Notes: generated from the letters alone by a model not told the origin. A stretch of 64,000 nt of DNA from Amycolatopsis palatopharyngis (GCF_003385185.1 NZ_PQHZ01000031.1:18042-82041), one strand, 5' to 3'. Numbered from the stretch's first letter, positions 47,882-57,352 are shown. Numbers and translations are program-made.

Positions 47882-48946
47882 TCAGCCTCCGATCGCGCTC
47901 ATCGGCCGGATGGGCTGGGCGAAACCGGATTCGTTGATCTCGTGTCCCGGCAGTTTGGCCCACATGGTGTCCCGCCAGGCCTTGGCGATGTCCTCGTCGC
48001 TGGCGCCCGTACGCAGCAGTCGCCGCAGGTCGGTTTCCTCGGAACTGAACAGGCAGGAACGGATGGCGCCGTCCGCGGTGAGCCGGGTGCGCTCGCAGGC
48101 CGCGCAGAACGGCCGGGTGACCGATGCGATCACTCCCACCTCGGCAGGGCCACCGTTGACCAGCCAGCGCTCGGCGGGCGCGCCTCCGCGCTCCTTCTTG
48201 CTCGGCTCCAGGGTGTATTCGGTCCGCAGGAGTCCGAGGATCTCCTCGGCGGTGATCATCTCGCCGCGGTTCCAGCCGTGCTGGGCGTCCAGCGGCATCT
48301 GCTCGATGAACCGCAGCTGGTAGCCGTTGTCGAGGCAGTAGCCGAGCAGTGGAACGGCCTCGTGCTCGTTCAGTCCGCGAATCAGCACGGCGTTGATCTT
48401 CACGGGATCCAGTCCCGCCTCCTTGGCCGCGGCGAGGCCGCTCAGCACGTGCGGCAGGCGGTCGCGCCGCGTGATCCGCTCGAACGTGCTGGGGTCGATG
48501 GAGTCGAGCGAGACGTTGATCCGGTCCAGACCGGCCTCGGCGAGTCCGGCCGCACGCTTGGCGAGGCCGATGGCGTTCGTGGTCATCGAAAGCCGGGGCC
48601 GGGGCCGCAGTGCCGAGACCGCACCGACCAGGCGTTCCAGGCCGGCGCGCAGGAGTGGCTCGCCACCGGTCAGGCGGATGTCGGTGACCCCGAGCCGTTC
48701 GACGGCCACGCGCAGCAGCCGGATCAGCTCGTCGTCGGACAACACCTCGTCACTCGGCATCCACTCGAGGCCGTCCTCCGGCATACAGTATGTACACCGC
48801 AGATTGCATTTGTCGGTCAGTGAGACGCGCAGGTCGGTCGCCACTCGGCCGTAGGTGTCCACGAGGGCGGGATTGTCTGGCCGGGGAGTGTTGCTGGCCG
48901 GTCCTTTGCCTGGAATCCGGGGCACACCGAGATCAACCGCTGTCAT
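47882..48946 (-). CDS. moaA: GTP 3',8-cyclase MoaA
   Basis: A 354-residue radical SAM enzyme making the first molybdopterin intermediate from GTP. The first iron-sulfur cluster is bound by Cys47, Cys51 and Cys54 in KCNLRCTYC. The second cluster motif FCAACERTRLTADGAIRSCL lies near 285, and the C-terminus ends in the conserved Gly-Gly. Start at ATG 48946. Divergent from the Mop-domain regulator at 49107, so both the synthesis and uptake genes share one control region. Confidence 0.95.
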   Translation of the reverse strand: MTAVDLGVPRIPGKGPASNTPRPDNPALVDTYGRVATDLRVSLTDKCNLRCTYCMPEDGLEWMPSDEVLSDDELIRLLRVAVERLGVTDIRLTGGEPLLRAGLERLVGAVSALRPRPRLSMTTNAIGLAKRAAGLAEAGLDRINVSLDSIDPSTFERITRRDRLPHVLSGLAAAKEAGLDPVKINAVLIRGLNEHEAVPLLGYCLDNGYQLRFIEQMPLDAQHGWNRGEMITAEEILGLLRTEYTLEPSKKERGGAPAERWLVNGGPAEVGVIASVTRPFCAACERTRLTADGAIRSCLFSSEETDLRRLLRTGASDEDIAKAWRDTMWAKLPGHEINESGFAQPIRPMSAIGG

Positions 48947-49023
48947 CTTTGCCAGCGTAATGCCGGATTCAACATGACGGCAGGTCTGCCGACCACGGGT
49001 TGGGAACGTATCCGCGCCGAGAT

Positions 49024-49100
49024 CTTCGGCTGCCGAAGCGCTGCTATAGCAGATTCGACCGAGGCTACGGTAGAAATTCCGCATCTGCGGAGATAATCTC
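49024..49100. promoter_or_regulatory. Palindromes between moaA and the Mop regulator
   Basis: Three perfect palindromes lie in this 160-bp gap: CTTCGGC-T-GCCGAAG at 49024-49038, CTGCTATAGCAG at 49041-49052, and GAGATAATCTC at 49090-49100. One or more may be the binding site of the adjacent molybdate-binding regulator. Confidence 0.45.
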
Positions 49101-49106
49101 TGTTTT

Positions 49107-49511
49107 ATGCCGCAGTTCCGTTTCTCCGAGGCCGCCCGCCTGCTCGGCGTCAGCGATGACACCGTGCGCAGATGGGTTCGCGCTGGACAGCTGTCCGCCC
49201 TGACGGATCAGGCAGGGCGCGGGGTCGTCGACGGCGCGGAACTGGCCGCGTTCGCCAGGAGCAACGCGGAGGATCCACATGATCCGTCCGGCATCGGCAG
49301 GTCTGCCCGTAATCGTTTCGTCGGTCTGGTGACCGAGGTGGTGGCGGACAAGGTCATGGCGAAGGTCGAGTTGCAGTGCGGAACGCACCGGCTGACCTCG
49401 CTGATGAGCTCGGACGCCGTCGACGAACTGGGACTCAAGCCGGGGGTGCTCGCCGTCGCCGTGGTCAAGGCGACGCATGTGGTGGTGGAGACGCCGGGGG
49501 GCACCCGATGA
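49107..49511 (+). CDS. Molybdate-responsive regulator: MerR-like helix-turn-helix plus Mop/TOBE domain
   Basis: A 134-residue protein. Residues 4-45 are an excisionase/MerR-type helix-turn-helix (ARLLGVSDDTVRRWVRAGQL). Residues 62-132 are a Mop/TOBE domain that binds molybdate (RNRFVGLVTEVVADKVMAKV; GLKPGVLAVAVVKATHVVVE). It is a compact ModE analogue. It is coupled to modA by ATGA, so it reports molybdate for its own transporter operon and may repress or activate the divergent moaA-moaD genes. Confidence 0.88.
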   Translation: MPQFRFSEAARLLGVSDDTVRRWVRAGQLSALTDQAGRGVVDGAELAAFARSNAEDPHDPSGIGRSARNRFVGLVTEVVADKVMAKVELQCGTHRLTSLMSSDAVDELGLKPGVLAVAVVKATHVVVETPGGTR

Positions 49512-50260
49512 AGCGGGGGTTGGTCGTTCTGCTCGTCCCAGCGCTGTTCGCCACCGGGTGCGGCGCTCTTGCGGAGGGTGACCGCGGTGTCCCGCTGAAC
49601 GTATTCGCGGCCGCGTCGCTGACCGAGTCGTTCGGCGCGCTGGAGCGCCGGTTCGAACAGGACAACCCCGACGTCGATGTCCGGTTGAACCTCGCGGGCT
49701 CGGCCACGCTCGCACAGCAGATCGTCGAGGGCGCGCCCGCCGACGTCTTCGCGGCGGCCGATGTCGCCACGATGAACACCGTTGTGGACTCGGGACGCAC
49801 CGGCGGACAGCCCGAAAGCTTCGCGACGAACGCCCTCACCATCGTGGTTCCCCCTGGAAATCCGGCCGGGGTGCGTACGCTCGACGACCTGGCGCGGCCA
49901 GGCCGCGTCGTTGTGGTGTGCGCGCCGGAGGTCCCCTGCGGTGCGGCGACACAGGAGATGGAGCGCGCCGCGGACGTCGAATTGACACCGGCCAGCGAGG
50001 AGCAGGATGTCAAGGCGGTACTGAACAAGGTCGTCGCGGGTGAGGCCGACGCGGGGATCGTCTATGTCAGCGATGCCTTCGCCGCGGGGGCCCAGGTCGA
50101 GTCCGTCGCCGTCGAGGAAGCGGCAACGGCGGTCAACACCTACTCGATCGCCACCGTGCGGTCCTCGTCTCAGGCGGAGGTGGCCAGGCGCTTCACCCAG
50201 TTCGTGCTCGGAGCGGCAGGCCGCGAGGAACTGGGCAGGGTGGGCTTTGGCGCGCCCTGA
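49508..50260 (+). CDS. modA: Molybdate-binding lipoprotein ModA
   Basis: A 250-residue lipoprotein with lipobox ATGC (Cys18). The mature part is a molybdate-binding fold: LNVFAAASLTESFGALERRF, then GSATLAQQIVEGAPADVFAA and AGEADAGIVYVSDAFAAGA. These give the serine and threonine contacts to the oxyanion. Start is ATG 49508 (ATGA overlap). First transporter gene of modABC. Confidence 0.95.
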   Translation: MKRGLVVLLVPALFATGCGALAEGDRGVPLNVFAAASLTESFGALERRFEQDNPDVDVRLNLAGSATLAQQIVEGAPADVFAAADVATMNTVVDSGRTGGQPESFATNALTIVVPPGNPAGVRTLDDLARPGRVVVVCAPEVPCGAATQEMERAADVELTPASEEQDVKAVLNKVVAGEADAGIVYVSDAFAAGAQVESVAVEEAATAVNTYSIATVRSSSQAEVARRFTQFVLGAAGREELGRVGFGAP

Positions 50261-50267
50261 CCCTCGG

Positions 50268-51074
50268 ATGCGGACCGGTGTTCCCCGCGCGCTCTGGGTG
50301 CCGGCCGTGGTCGCGCTCGCGCTGGTGTTGCTGCCGGTGGCGGGCCTTGTCGTCCGCACCGACCTGACCCGGCTGCCGGAACTGATCACCGCTCCGGCGG
50401 CGCTTCGAGCACTGGACCTTTCGCTGACCACCGCCGCGATGTCCACCGTGCTCTGCGTGTTGCTCGGCGTGCCACTGGCCGTTGTGCTGGCGCGAACGCG
50501 GGCGCGCGGGGTCAGGGTGCTGCGTGCGGTGGTGCTGCTGCCATTGGTGCTGCCACCCGTGGTGGGTGGGCTCGCGCTGCTGTACCTATTGGGCCGCAAC
50601 GGTTTTCTCGGCTACCTACTGGATGTGACCGCAGGGGTACGCCTGCCGTTCACCACCGCGGCGGTCGTGATCGCACAGACCTTTGTCGCGATGCCCTTTC
50701 TCGTGGTGAGTCTGGAAGGTGCATTACGCGGCGGTGGCGACGCCTATGAGCGGGTCGCGGCGACCCTCGGAGCCCGGCCGTGGACGGTTTTCCGCCGGGT
50801 GACCCTGCCGCTGCTGCTTCCCGCGCTCGGCTCGGGTGTCGTGCTCAGCTTCGCCAGGGCGCTCGGCGAGTTCGGTGCGACGATCACCTTCGCCGGCAGC
50901 CTCGAGGGCGTCACCCGGACTCTTCCCCTTGAGGTCTACACCCAGTCACAGGCCGACGTGGACAGTGCGATCGCCCTGTCGTTGTTGCTGATCGTGGTGG
51001 CTGTCCTGGTGATCGCCGTCGCACGGCCGAGGGCACTGGAGGGTGTGCACTCGGGCGGGGGAGGCCGCGGGTGA
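50268..51074 (+). CDS. modB: Molybdate ABC transporter permease ModB
   Basis: A 268-residue permease with five to six spans. The ATPase docking loop is AYERVAATLGARPWTVFRRV, followed by the span ending ALGEFGATITFAGS, a pattern shared by ModB and sulfate permeases. The ATG at 50268 has no clear ribosome binding site; a TTG at 50247 with AGGG upstream, overlapping modA, is an alternative. The stop overlaps the modC start. Confidence 0.93.
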   Translation: MRTGVPRALWVPAVVALALVLLPVAGLVVRTDLTRLPELITAPAALRALDLSLTTAAMSTVLCVLLGVPLAVVLARTRARGVRVLRAVVLLPLVLPPVVGGLALLYLLGRNGFLGYLLDVTAGVRLPFTTAAVVIAQTFVAMPFLVVSLEGALRGGGDAYERVAATLGARPWTVFRRVTLPLLLPALGSGVVLSFARALGEFGATITFAGSLEGVTRTLPLEVYTQSQADVDSAIALSLLLIVVAVLVIAVARPRALEGVHSGGGGRG

Positions 51075-52174
51075 GCGCCGTGTACGCGGAGCTGTCGCTA
51101 CGCCAGGGCGGCTTCCAGTTGGAGGTCACACTCGAGGTCCCGGCAGGTTCGGTGCTGGCGATCCTCGGACCAAACGGCTCCGGCAAGTCCACTGTGCTCG
51201 GTTGCCTGGCCGGGTTGTTGACCCCGGAACGCGGCTCCGTCACCGTGAATGGGCGAGTGTTGACCGACGTGCGGCAGCGTGTGCTGGTGCCGCCCGAGTC
51301 AAGGCACGTCGGCCTGCTGGCGCAGGATCCGCTGCTCTTCCCGCATCTGTCCGTGCTCGACAACGTCGCCTTCGCGCCCCGCTCCCTCGGGGTGGGCAGG
51401 AGAGCCGCTCGGGAACGCGCACTGCACTGGCTTTCAGAGGTGGACGCGACGGATCTCGCCGGTCGCAGGCCCGCACAGCTCTCCGGCGGCCAAGCACAAC
51501 GGGTGGCGGTCGCAAGGGCGCTGGCGGGTGAACCGGGATTGTTACTGCTGGACGAGCCGCTTGCCGCACTCGACGTTGACGCGGCGCCCGCGATCCGTGG
51601 CCTGTTGCGCAGGGTGCTGCGTTCACCCGGCGACGCGCCCGCCGCCGTGCTGGTGACCCACGATCCGCTGGACGCGCTGTCACTCGCCGACCAGGTGGTG
51701 GTGCTCGCCGAAGGCCGGATCGTCGAGCAGGGCGCCACTCGCGACGTGCTCGCCGAGCCGCGTACACCGTTCACCGCGCGAATCGCGGGAGTCAACCTCG
51801 TCGGCGGCACGGCCGTGGCAGGCGGACTGCGAACGCGGACCGGGGAGCTGATCAGCGGCCTGCTCGCGGACGACGTCGCCGCAGGCGATCCTGCGGTCGC
51901 CGTGTTCGCCCCCGCCGCGGTGGCCGTCTACCCACCGTGGGCGGCGACCGGGGGCAGTCCGCGCAACACGGTGACGACTACCGTCGCGACCCTCCAGCCG
52001 CACGGTGACCTGGTCCGGCTGCACACGGCCGGGGACGGACAGTGGGCCGCCGGGCTGACCGCCGATCTGACCAGGGCGGCCGTCGCCGAGCTGGCACTCG
52101 AACCGGGCAACGAAGTCCGGCTGGTGGTCAAGACCACGATGGTGCGGGTGCATCCGGCCAGGTCCGTGCGGTAA
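51071..52174 (+). CDS. modC: Molybdate ABC transporter ATPase ModC
   Basis: A 367-residue ATPase. Walker A is GPNGSGKST near residue 34, the signature is QLSGGQAQRVAVARAL near 138, Walker B is LLLLDEPLAALD near 158, and the switch His is in VLVTHDPLDAL. A C-terminal Mop/TOBE domain (last 110 residues) provides molybdate feedback. GTG start coupled to modB by four bases. It completes modABC. Confidence 0.95.
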   Translation: MSAVYAELSLRQGGFQLEVTLEVPAGSVLAILGPNGSGKSTVLGCLAGLLTPERGSVTVNGRVLTDVRQRVLVPPESRHVGLLAQDPLLFPHLSVLDNVAFAPRSLGVGRRAARERALHWLSEVDATDLAGRRPAQLSGGQAQRVAVARALAGEPGLLLLDEPLAALDVDAAPAIRGLLRRVLRSPGDAPAAVLVTHDPLDALSLADQVVVLAEGRIVEQGATRDVLAEPRTPFTARIAGVNLVGGTAVAGGLRTRTGELISGLLADDVAAGDPAVAVFAPAAVAVYPPWAATGGSPRNTVTTTVATLQPHGDLVRLHTAGDGQWAAGLTADLTRAAVAELALEPGNEVRLVVKTTMVRVHPARSVR

Positions 52175-52230
52175 GCGCGGAGGCCGTTGAGAGCGGTTCG
52201 GTGATCGCCGAAACAGCTACGCTCGGGGCC

Positions 52231-53025
52231 ATGAGCGAGCCGCAGTGGAACTACCTGACCGACATGGACGGCGTGCTGGTGCACGAGGAACACCTGGTGC
52301 CGAGGGCGGATGAGTTCCTCGCCGAGTTGAGGTCGAACGGAATCAAGTTTCTGGTTCTGACGAACAACTCCATCTACACCCCGCGAGATCTGCGGGCCAG
52401 GCTGCAGCGGACCGGCCTGGACGTGCCGGAGGAGGCGATCTGGACCTCCGCGCTGGCCACTGCGAAGTTCCTCGACACGCAGCGGCCGAACGGGTCGGCG
52501 TTCGTCATCGGTGAGGCCGGGCTGACGACGGCGCTGCACGAGGCGGGCTACGTGCTCACCGACCGCGATCCGGACTACGTCGTACTCGGTGAGACCAGGA
52601 CGTACAGTTTCACCGCGATCACCAAGGCGATCCGGCTGATCGAGGCGGGCGCGAAGTTCATCGCGACGAATCCCGACGCAACCGGACCCAGCCTGGAGGG
52701 CTCGCTGCCTGCCACCGGCTCTATCGCCGCGTTGATCGAAAGGGCGACCGGCCGCCAGCCCTACTACGTCGGAAAGCCGAACCCGTTGATGATGCGCTCG
52801 GCATTGCGCTCGCTCGGTGCGCACTCGGAGCACACCCTGATGATCGGCGATCGGATGGACACCGACATCCATTCGGGAATCGAGGCGGGCCTGCAGACGA
52901 TTCTCGTCCTGACCGGGATCTCCACCAGGGAGTCCGCCGAGCGCTACCCTTACCGGCCGACGCTGGTGATCGACTCGGTCGCCGACCTGCTCGGGCGTAG
53001 CGGCGACCCGTTCCAGACGGCCTGA
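52231..53025 (+). CDS. HAD-superfamily hydrolase, NagD-like (class IIA)
   Basis: A 264-residue phosphatase-like protein. Motif I is TDMDGVLV, motif II LTNNS, motif III Lys in YYVGKPNPLMM, motif IV MIGDRMDTDI. The class IIA cap lies between motifs II and III. Close relatives act on nucleotide or sugar phosphates; the substrate is open. ATG at 52231. It follows modC by 56 bp. Confidence 0.9.
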   Translation: MSEPQWNYLTDMDGVLVHEEHLVPRADEFLAELRSNGIKFLVLTNNSIYTPRDLRARLQRTGLDVPEEAIWTSALATAKFLDTQRPNGSAFVIGEAGLTTALHEAGYVLTDRDPDYVVLGETRTYSFTAITKAIRLIEAGAKFIATNPDATGPSLEGSLPATGSIAALIERATGRQPYYVGKPNPLMMRSALRSLGAHSEHTLMIGDRMDTDIHSGIEAGLQTILVLTGISTRESAERYPYRPTLVIDSVADLLGRSGDPFQTA

Positions 53026-53062
53026 CCCGGGGCGTTGCTGAGCCGGGGCTTATCGTCGGGGG

Positions 53063-53890
53063 GTGAGCGAGGAGCAGCAGCCAGGCGACGGTGCGGTGTC
53101 CACCTTCGTGGTCGGTGACGTGCACGGGCACCGGGACGAGCTCGCCGACGCCCTGCGTGAGCACCGCCTGCTGGACGAGGACGACAACTGGGCAGGCGGC
53201 GAGTCGCACCTGTGGTTCCTCGGCGACTTCGTGGATCGCGGGCCGGACGGTATCGGCGCCATCGACCTGGTGATGCGGCTACAGCAGCAGGCCGAGGAGG
53301 CGGGCGGATTCGTACAGACACTGCTCGGTAACCACGAGATCCTGCTACTCGGGATGTACCACTTCGGGGACACCGATGTGCCCTCCGACTTCGGTCCGCG
53401 CAGTTTCGCCCGTAGCTGGGAGATCAACGGCGGGCAGTTGTCCGACCTGGACCGGCTCAACGACGATCACGTGGAGTGGCTCTCCAACCGGCCACTGATC
53501 GCGCAAGCCGCCGACCACCTGCTGATGCACTCGGACACCCTCGAATACCTCGACTGGGGCGGTGACCCTGAGGAGATCAACGAGACCGTCCGCGAGATCC
53601 TCGCCAGTGACGACCTCATCCAGTGGTGGGAGGTCTGGCGGCGGATGACCACGCGGTACGCGTTCCGCGGCCCGAACGGGCCCGCGGTGGCCTCGGCGCT
53701 GCTCAAGCGCTTCGGCGGCACCCGGGTCGTGCACGGGCACAGCGTCATCGCCGATCAGCTCGGCATCCACCCGACCCAGATCGAGGAGCCGTACCTCTAT
53801 GCGGGCGGCCAGGTGCTGGGCATCGACGGCGGGCTGTTCGTCGGCGGCCCCTGCCTGGTGATCCGCCTGCCCTGGTCCCCGACCGACTGA
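53063..53890 (+). CDS. Calcineurin-like metallophosphoesterase
   Basis: A 275-residue protein with all five metal-site motifs of the family: GDVHG near 18, GDFVDRG near 54, GNHE near 89, His in LLMHSD and GHSV near 221. It resembles PrpE/ApaH-type Ser/Thr phosphatases or nucleotide hydrolases. GTG start close to the end of the HAD gene; both genes may be co-transcribed. A hairpin follows its stop. Confidence 0.9.
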   Translation: MSEEQQPGDGAVSTFVVGDVHGHRDELADALREHRLLDEDDNWAGGESHLWFLGDFVDRGPDGIGAIDLVMRLQQQAEEAGGFVQTLLGNHEILLLGMYHFGDTDVPSDFGPRSFARSWEINGGQLSDLDRLNDDHVEWLSNRPLIAQAADHLLMHSDTLEYLDWGGDPEEINETVREILASDDLIQWWEVWRRMTTRYAFRGPNGPAVASALLKRFGGTRVVHGHSVIADQLGIHPTQIEEPYLYAGGQVLGIDGGLFVGGPCLVIRLPWSPTD

Positions 53891-53894
53891 GCCT

Positions 53895-53912
53895 CGCGGG
53901 GGTTGCCCCGCG
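53895..53912 (+). terminator. Short hairpin after the phosphoesterase gene
   Basis: CGCGGGG at 53895-53901 pairs with CCCCGCG at 53906-53912 across a GTTG loop, followed by ACTTTCG. A modest terminator. Confidence 0.5.
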
Positions 53913-54064
53913 ACTTTCGTCGGGGGCCGTTAACACCCACCGGCACGGTTGAGCTGCGGATTCGCCATTCCACACGGTTATCTGTGAAATCTCCACCATT
54001 GAGCCCCTCATGTGCTGCTGGCTAGCTTCGCCGCACACGAAAGTCCCCACGTGAGGAGTTCGAC

Positions 54065-54628
54065 GTGTCCCGAAAGTTGTTCGCAGCCCTTGCGCTGCTG
54101 TTCTCTCTTGCGCTCGCTCAGCTGGTCGGCGGTCCGGTCGCGGTCGCGGCCGAACCGGGCACCGAACAGGTCCGGACGCTGTACTACGACTCCAGTGGTG
54201 CCGCGGAGTTCGTCAGTGCCGTGGACGCGGGCGCCCGGGTATGGAACGAGAGCGTCAGCAACGTCCGCCTCGTCAAGGGGCAGCCCGCGACCATCACCAT
54301 CCGCGCCGACGACGGCTGGCCGAGGGCCTACGTGCAGCGGCTCGGGCAGGGCACCATCTATATGGGCAGGCAGGCCGTACGCGAAGGCCACGACGTCATC
54401 CGGATCGCCGCCCACGAACTCGGGCACATCCTGGGCCTGCCCGACCGCCGCACCGGGTTGTGCCAGGACCTGATGTCCGGCGCAAGCGCCGGCACGAGCT
54501 GCAAGAACCCCAACCCGAATGCCGCCGAGATCGCCGAGGTCGAGTCGAACTTCGGCCGGAGTCTGCGCAGCGCCGAGTCCTTCGCCGGCGTGTTCGCCGA
54601 GGGCGCGCCCGCCCTGGCCCGCCGATAG
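54065..54628 (+). CDS. Secreted snapalysin-like zinc protease (M7 family)
   Basis: A 187-residue exported protease. Signal peptide about 1-29 (VAVAA). The zinc site is HELGHILGLPD with His117, Glu118, His121 and Asp127, the M7 form HExxHxxGxxD. DLMSGASAGTSC near 136 supplies the Met-turn and a Cys pair (with Cys133). Snapalysins are small neutral proteases of actinomycetes. GTG start with GTGAGGAG upstream. It stands alone in its transcription unit. Confidence 0.9.
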   Translation: MSRKLFAALALLFSLALAQLVGGPVAVAAEPGTEQVRTLYYDSSGAAEFVSAVDAGARVWNESVSNVRLVKGQPATITIRADDGWPRAYVQRLGQGTIYMGRQAVREGHDVIRIAAHELGHILGLPDRRTGLCQDLMSGASAGTSCKNPNPNAAEIAEVESNFGRSLRSAESFAGVFAEGAPALARR

Positions 54629-54648
54629 GCGAATGGGGCGGAACCGGA

Positions 54649-55434
54649 TCAGACCAGCAGGTTGCCCTCGAACACCGTGACCGAGGCGCCGATCAGCCGC
54701 ACCCGGTCGCCGTCCGGTACGGCCCGCACGATCCCGCCTCGCTGCGACGCCTGCTCGCCCACCAGTTCCGGCTTCGCCAAGCGTTCCGCCCAGAACGGGG
54801 CGAGTGTGCAGTGCGCCGAACCGGTCACCGGGTCCTCGTCGATGCCGACACGAGGCCCGAAGACGCGGCTGACGAAGTCGATGCCGTCCCGGTCGCCGGG
54901 GGCCGTGACGATCAGGGCCCTCGCGGCGATTCGGGAAACAGCCTCGATGTCGGGGCGCAGGTTCCGCACCTGCGCGGCATCGGCGACCTGGACGAGTACG
55001 TCGGAAACGCCCCGCCCGGTGTACTCGAGGTCCTCGGCGGTGAACCCGGGCAGCGCGGGGGAGACCTCCGCGAGTAGCGCGGGGTCGGCCTTCGGTGGAT
55101 CGGCCGGGAAGTCCATTCGCACCCCGCCCTCGGCCGGAGTGCAGCGAAGCAGGCCACTGCGGGTGGTGAAGACCTGCTGCCCGCCGAGCACGTGAGCGGT
55201 GGCGAGGGTGGCGTGCCCGCACAGGTCGACCTCTGCGGTAGGGGTGAACCAGCGCAGCGGTTTCGGCGCGTCCTCGTCGACGGCGACCTGCACGAACGCC
55301 GTTTCCGAGTGCTTCAGCTCAGTGGCGACCGACTGCATCCAGGCCGGATCGGCCGGTTCGTCCAGCAGGACCACTCCAGCCGTGTTGCCCGCGAAGGCAT
55401 CATTGGTGAAGGCATCGACCAAGTAGAGGCGCAT
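54649..55434 (-). CDS. PhzF-family isomerase-like protein
   Basis: A 261-residue protein of the PhzF/DapF-like fold. LVDAFTNDAFAGNTAGVVLL at the start, catalytic Glu in KHSETAFVQ, CGHATLATAHVL, and GSAHCTLAPFW near the end are family marks. Members isomerise or epimerise small acids; no phenazine genes are nearby, so the substrate is unknown. It converges on the snapalysin-like gene with 20 bases between stops and is divergent from the acyl-CoA synthetase gene. Confidence 0.9.
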   Translation of the reverse strand: MRLYLVDAFTNDAFAGNTAGVVLLDEPADPAWMQSVATELKHSETAFVQVAVDEDAPKPLRWFTPTAEVDLCGHATLATAHVLGGQQVFTTRSGLLRCTPAEGGVRMDFPADPPKADPALLAEVSPALPGFTAEDLEYTGRGVSDVLVQVADAAQVRNLRPDIEAVSRIAARALIVTAPGDRDGIDFVSRVFGPRVGIDEDPVTGSAHCTLAPFWAERLAKPELVGEQASQRGGIVRAVPDGDRVRLIGASVTVFEGNLLV

Positions 55435-55553
55435 GTCCCGACCCTAGCGAACCCTCCATCTGCAGATGGCCGATTTTCCGCCTGGTTCCTACACTCGCGG
55501 ACGTAGTCGCGTGACCGCCGTCACGCCCTTTCTCGACGCTACTCGGAGGCGAC

Positions 55554-57221
55554 ATGCCACAGGCGCCCGCGGTTCCCAGCTACGCATCGGGAATCTCCGA
55601 CGTGCCGCTGCTTGGCGACACGATCGGCGACAACTTCGATCGGACGGTGGCCGCCTTCGCGGACCGGGACGCGCTGGTCGATCGGGAAACGGGCAGGCGA
55701 TGGAGCTACCGGGAACTGGCCGCTGAGGTCGACGCGCTGGCTCTGGGTCTCCTGGAGTCCGGTGTGGACAAAGGTGACCGGGTGGGCATCTGGGCACCCA
55801 ACTGTGCGGAGTGGACGTTCACCCAGTACGCGACGGCCAAGATCGGCGCCATCCTGGTCAACATCAACCCCGCCTACCGTTCCCATGAGCTGGAGTTCGT
55901 GCTGAACCAGGCAGGCATCAGGGTGCTGGTGGCCGCGCCGTCCTTCAAGACGTCGGACTACGCCGCGATGATCGAGGACGTACGGCCTCGGTGCGCTGGG
56001 CTGGAGCGGGTGTTGCTGCTCGGCGGCGACGAGTGGCAGCAGGTGCTGGAACAGGGCAGGACGGCGGACGCTGAGCGGCTCGCCCTGGCACAGGCCGCGC
56101 TGAGTGCCGACGACCCGATCAACATCCAGTACACCTCGGGCACCACCGGCTTTCCCAAGGGCGCCACGCTGAGCCACCACAACATCCTGAACAACGGCTT
56201 CTTCGTCGGCGAACTCTGTGGGTACACCGAAGCCGACCGGGTCTGCATCCCGGTGCCCTTCTACCACTGCTTCGGCATGGTGATGGGCAATCTCGCCTGT
56301 ACCAGCCACGGCAGCTGCATGGTGATCCCGGCGCCGTCGTTCGATCCGAAGGCCACCCTCGACGCGGTCGCCGCCGAGCAGTGCACCTCGCTGTACGGGG
56401 TGCCGACGATGTTCATCGCCGAACTCGCCGAACCGGGCTTCGCCGACTACGACCTGAGCAGCCTGCGCACCGGGATCATGGCCGGTTCGCCCTGCCCGGT
56501 CGAGGTGATGAAGCAGGTCATCGAGCAGATGGGCATGGCGGAGGTGTCGATCTGTTACGGGATGACCGAGACCTCGCCGGTCTCCACCCAGACCCGTGCC
56601 GACGACTCCGTCGACCGGCGCGTGTCCACAGTCGGGCGGGTCGGGCCACATATCGAGGTCAAGGTGGTGGACCCGGAAACCGGGCTCACGGTGCCGCGCG
56701 GCGAGCCGGGAGAGCTGTGCACGCGCGGCTACTCGGTGATGCTCGGCTACTGGGAACAGCCGGACAAGACCGCCGAGGCGATCGACCGGGCGCGCTGGAT
56801 GCATACCGGTGATCTCGCGGTCATGGACGACGAGGGGTACGTCAACATCACCGGCCGGATCAAGGACATGGTGATCCGGGGCGGGGAGAACCTGTATCCG
56901 CGGGAGATCGAGGAGTTCCTCTACACCCATCCGGACATCCTCGACGCCCAGGTCGTCGGTGTACCGGATGCGAAGTACGGCGAGGAGCTGATGGCCTGGG
57001 TGCGCATGCGGGAGGGCGCGGAGGCGCTGTCCGCCGAAAGCCTGCGCGAGTTCTGCCACGGCAAGCTCGCGCACTACAAGATTCCCCGCTATGTGCACGT
57101 CGTCGACGAGTTCCCCATGACGGTGACCGGCAAGGTGCGCAAGGTGGAGATGCGGGAGAAATCGATCGATCTGCTGGGGCTGAACGGAGCGAGGAACGAG
57201 ACGGAGCAGCCGAGGACCTAG
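55554..57221 (+). CDS. Fatty-acyl-CoA synthetase (AMP-forming)
   Basis: A 555-residue ANL-family ligase that activates fatty acids to acyl-CoA through an acyl-AMP. The ATP loop is IQYTSGTTGFPKGATLSHHN near 190, the adenine motif CYGMTETSP near 338, the hinge RIKDMVIRGGENLYPREIEE near 440, and the catalytic Lys in TGKVRKVEM near 527. It resembles FadD35-type enzymes of mycobacteria. ATG with GGAGGCGAC upstream. Confidence 0.93.
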   Translation: MPQAPAVPSYASGISDVPLLGDTIGDNFDRTVAAFADRDALVDRETGRRWSYRELAAEVDALALGLLESGVDKGDRVGIWAPNCAEWTFTQYATAKIGAILVNINPAYRSHELEFVLNQAGIRVLVAAPSFKTSDYAAMIEDVRPRCAGLERVLLLGGDEWQQVLEQGRTADAERLALAQAALSADDPINIQYTSGTTGFPKGATLSHHNILNNGFFVGELCGYTEADRVCIPVPFYHCFGMVMGNLACTSHGSCMVIPAPSFDPKATLDAVAAEQCTSLYGVPTMFIAELAEPGFADYDLSSLRTGIMAGSPCPVEVMKQVIEQMGMAEVSICYGMTETSPVSTQTRADDSVDRRVSTVGRVGPHIEVKVVDPETGLTVPRGEPGELCTRGYSVMLGYWEQPDKTAEAIDRARWMHTGDLAVMDDEGYVNITGRIKDMVIRGGENLYPREIEEFLYTHPDILDAQVVGVPDAKYGEELMAWVRMREGAEALSAESLREFCHGKLAHYKIPRYVHVVDEFPMTVTGKVRKVEMREKSIDLLGLNGARNETEQPRT

Positions 57222-57223
57222 TG

Positions 57224-57352
57224 CCGGGCCACACCAGGCCGAGTTCACGGGCGCGGGCACCGGCCTGGAAGCGGGACTCCGCGCCGAGGACGCCCATCAG
57301 TTCCGCCACGCGCCGCCGTAGGTCCGCAGGCCGAGGCCGAACGTGCGATCGC
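57224..57352 (-). pseudogene. Possible remnant of a LuxR-type helix-turn-helix gene
   Basis: On the minus strand the segments AIAR (57341-57352), FGLGLRT in a second frame and RRRVAELMGVLGAESRFQAG in a third resemble the C-terminal DNA-binding helices of actinobacterial LuxR-like regulators, but need two frame changes to join. No start or stop fits. The plus strand of the same DNA also reads as an unbroken helical tail ending at about 57437, so the interpretation is uncertain. Confidence 0.3.
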
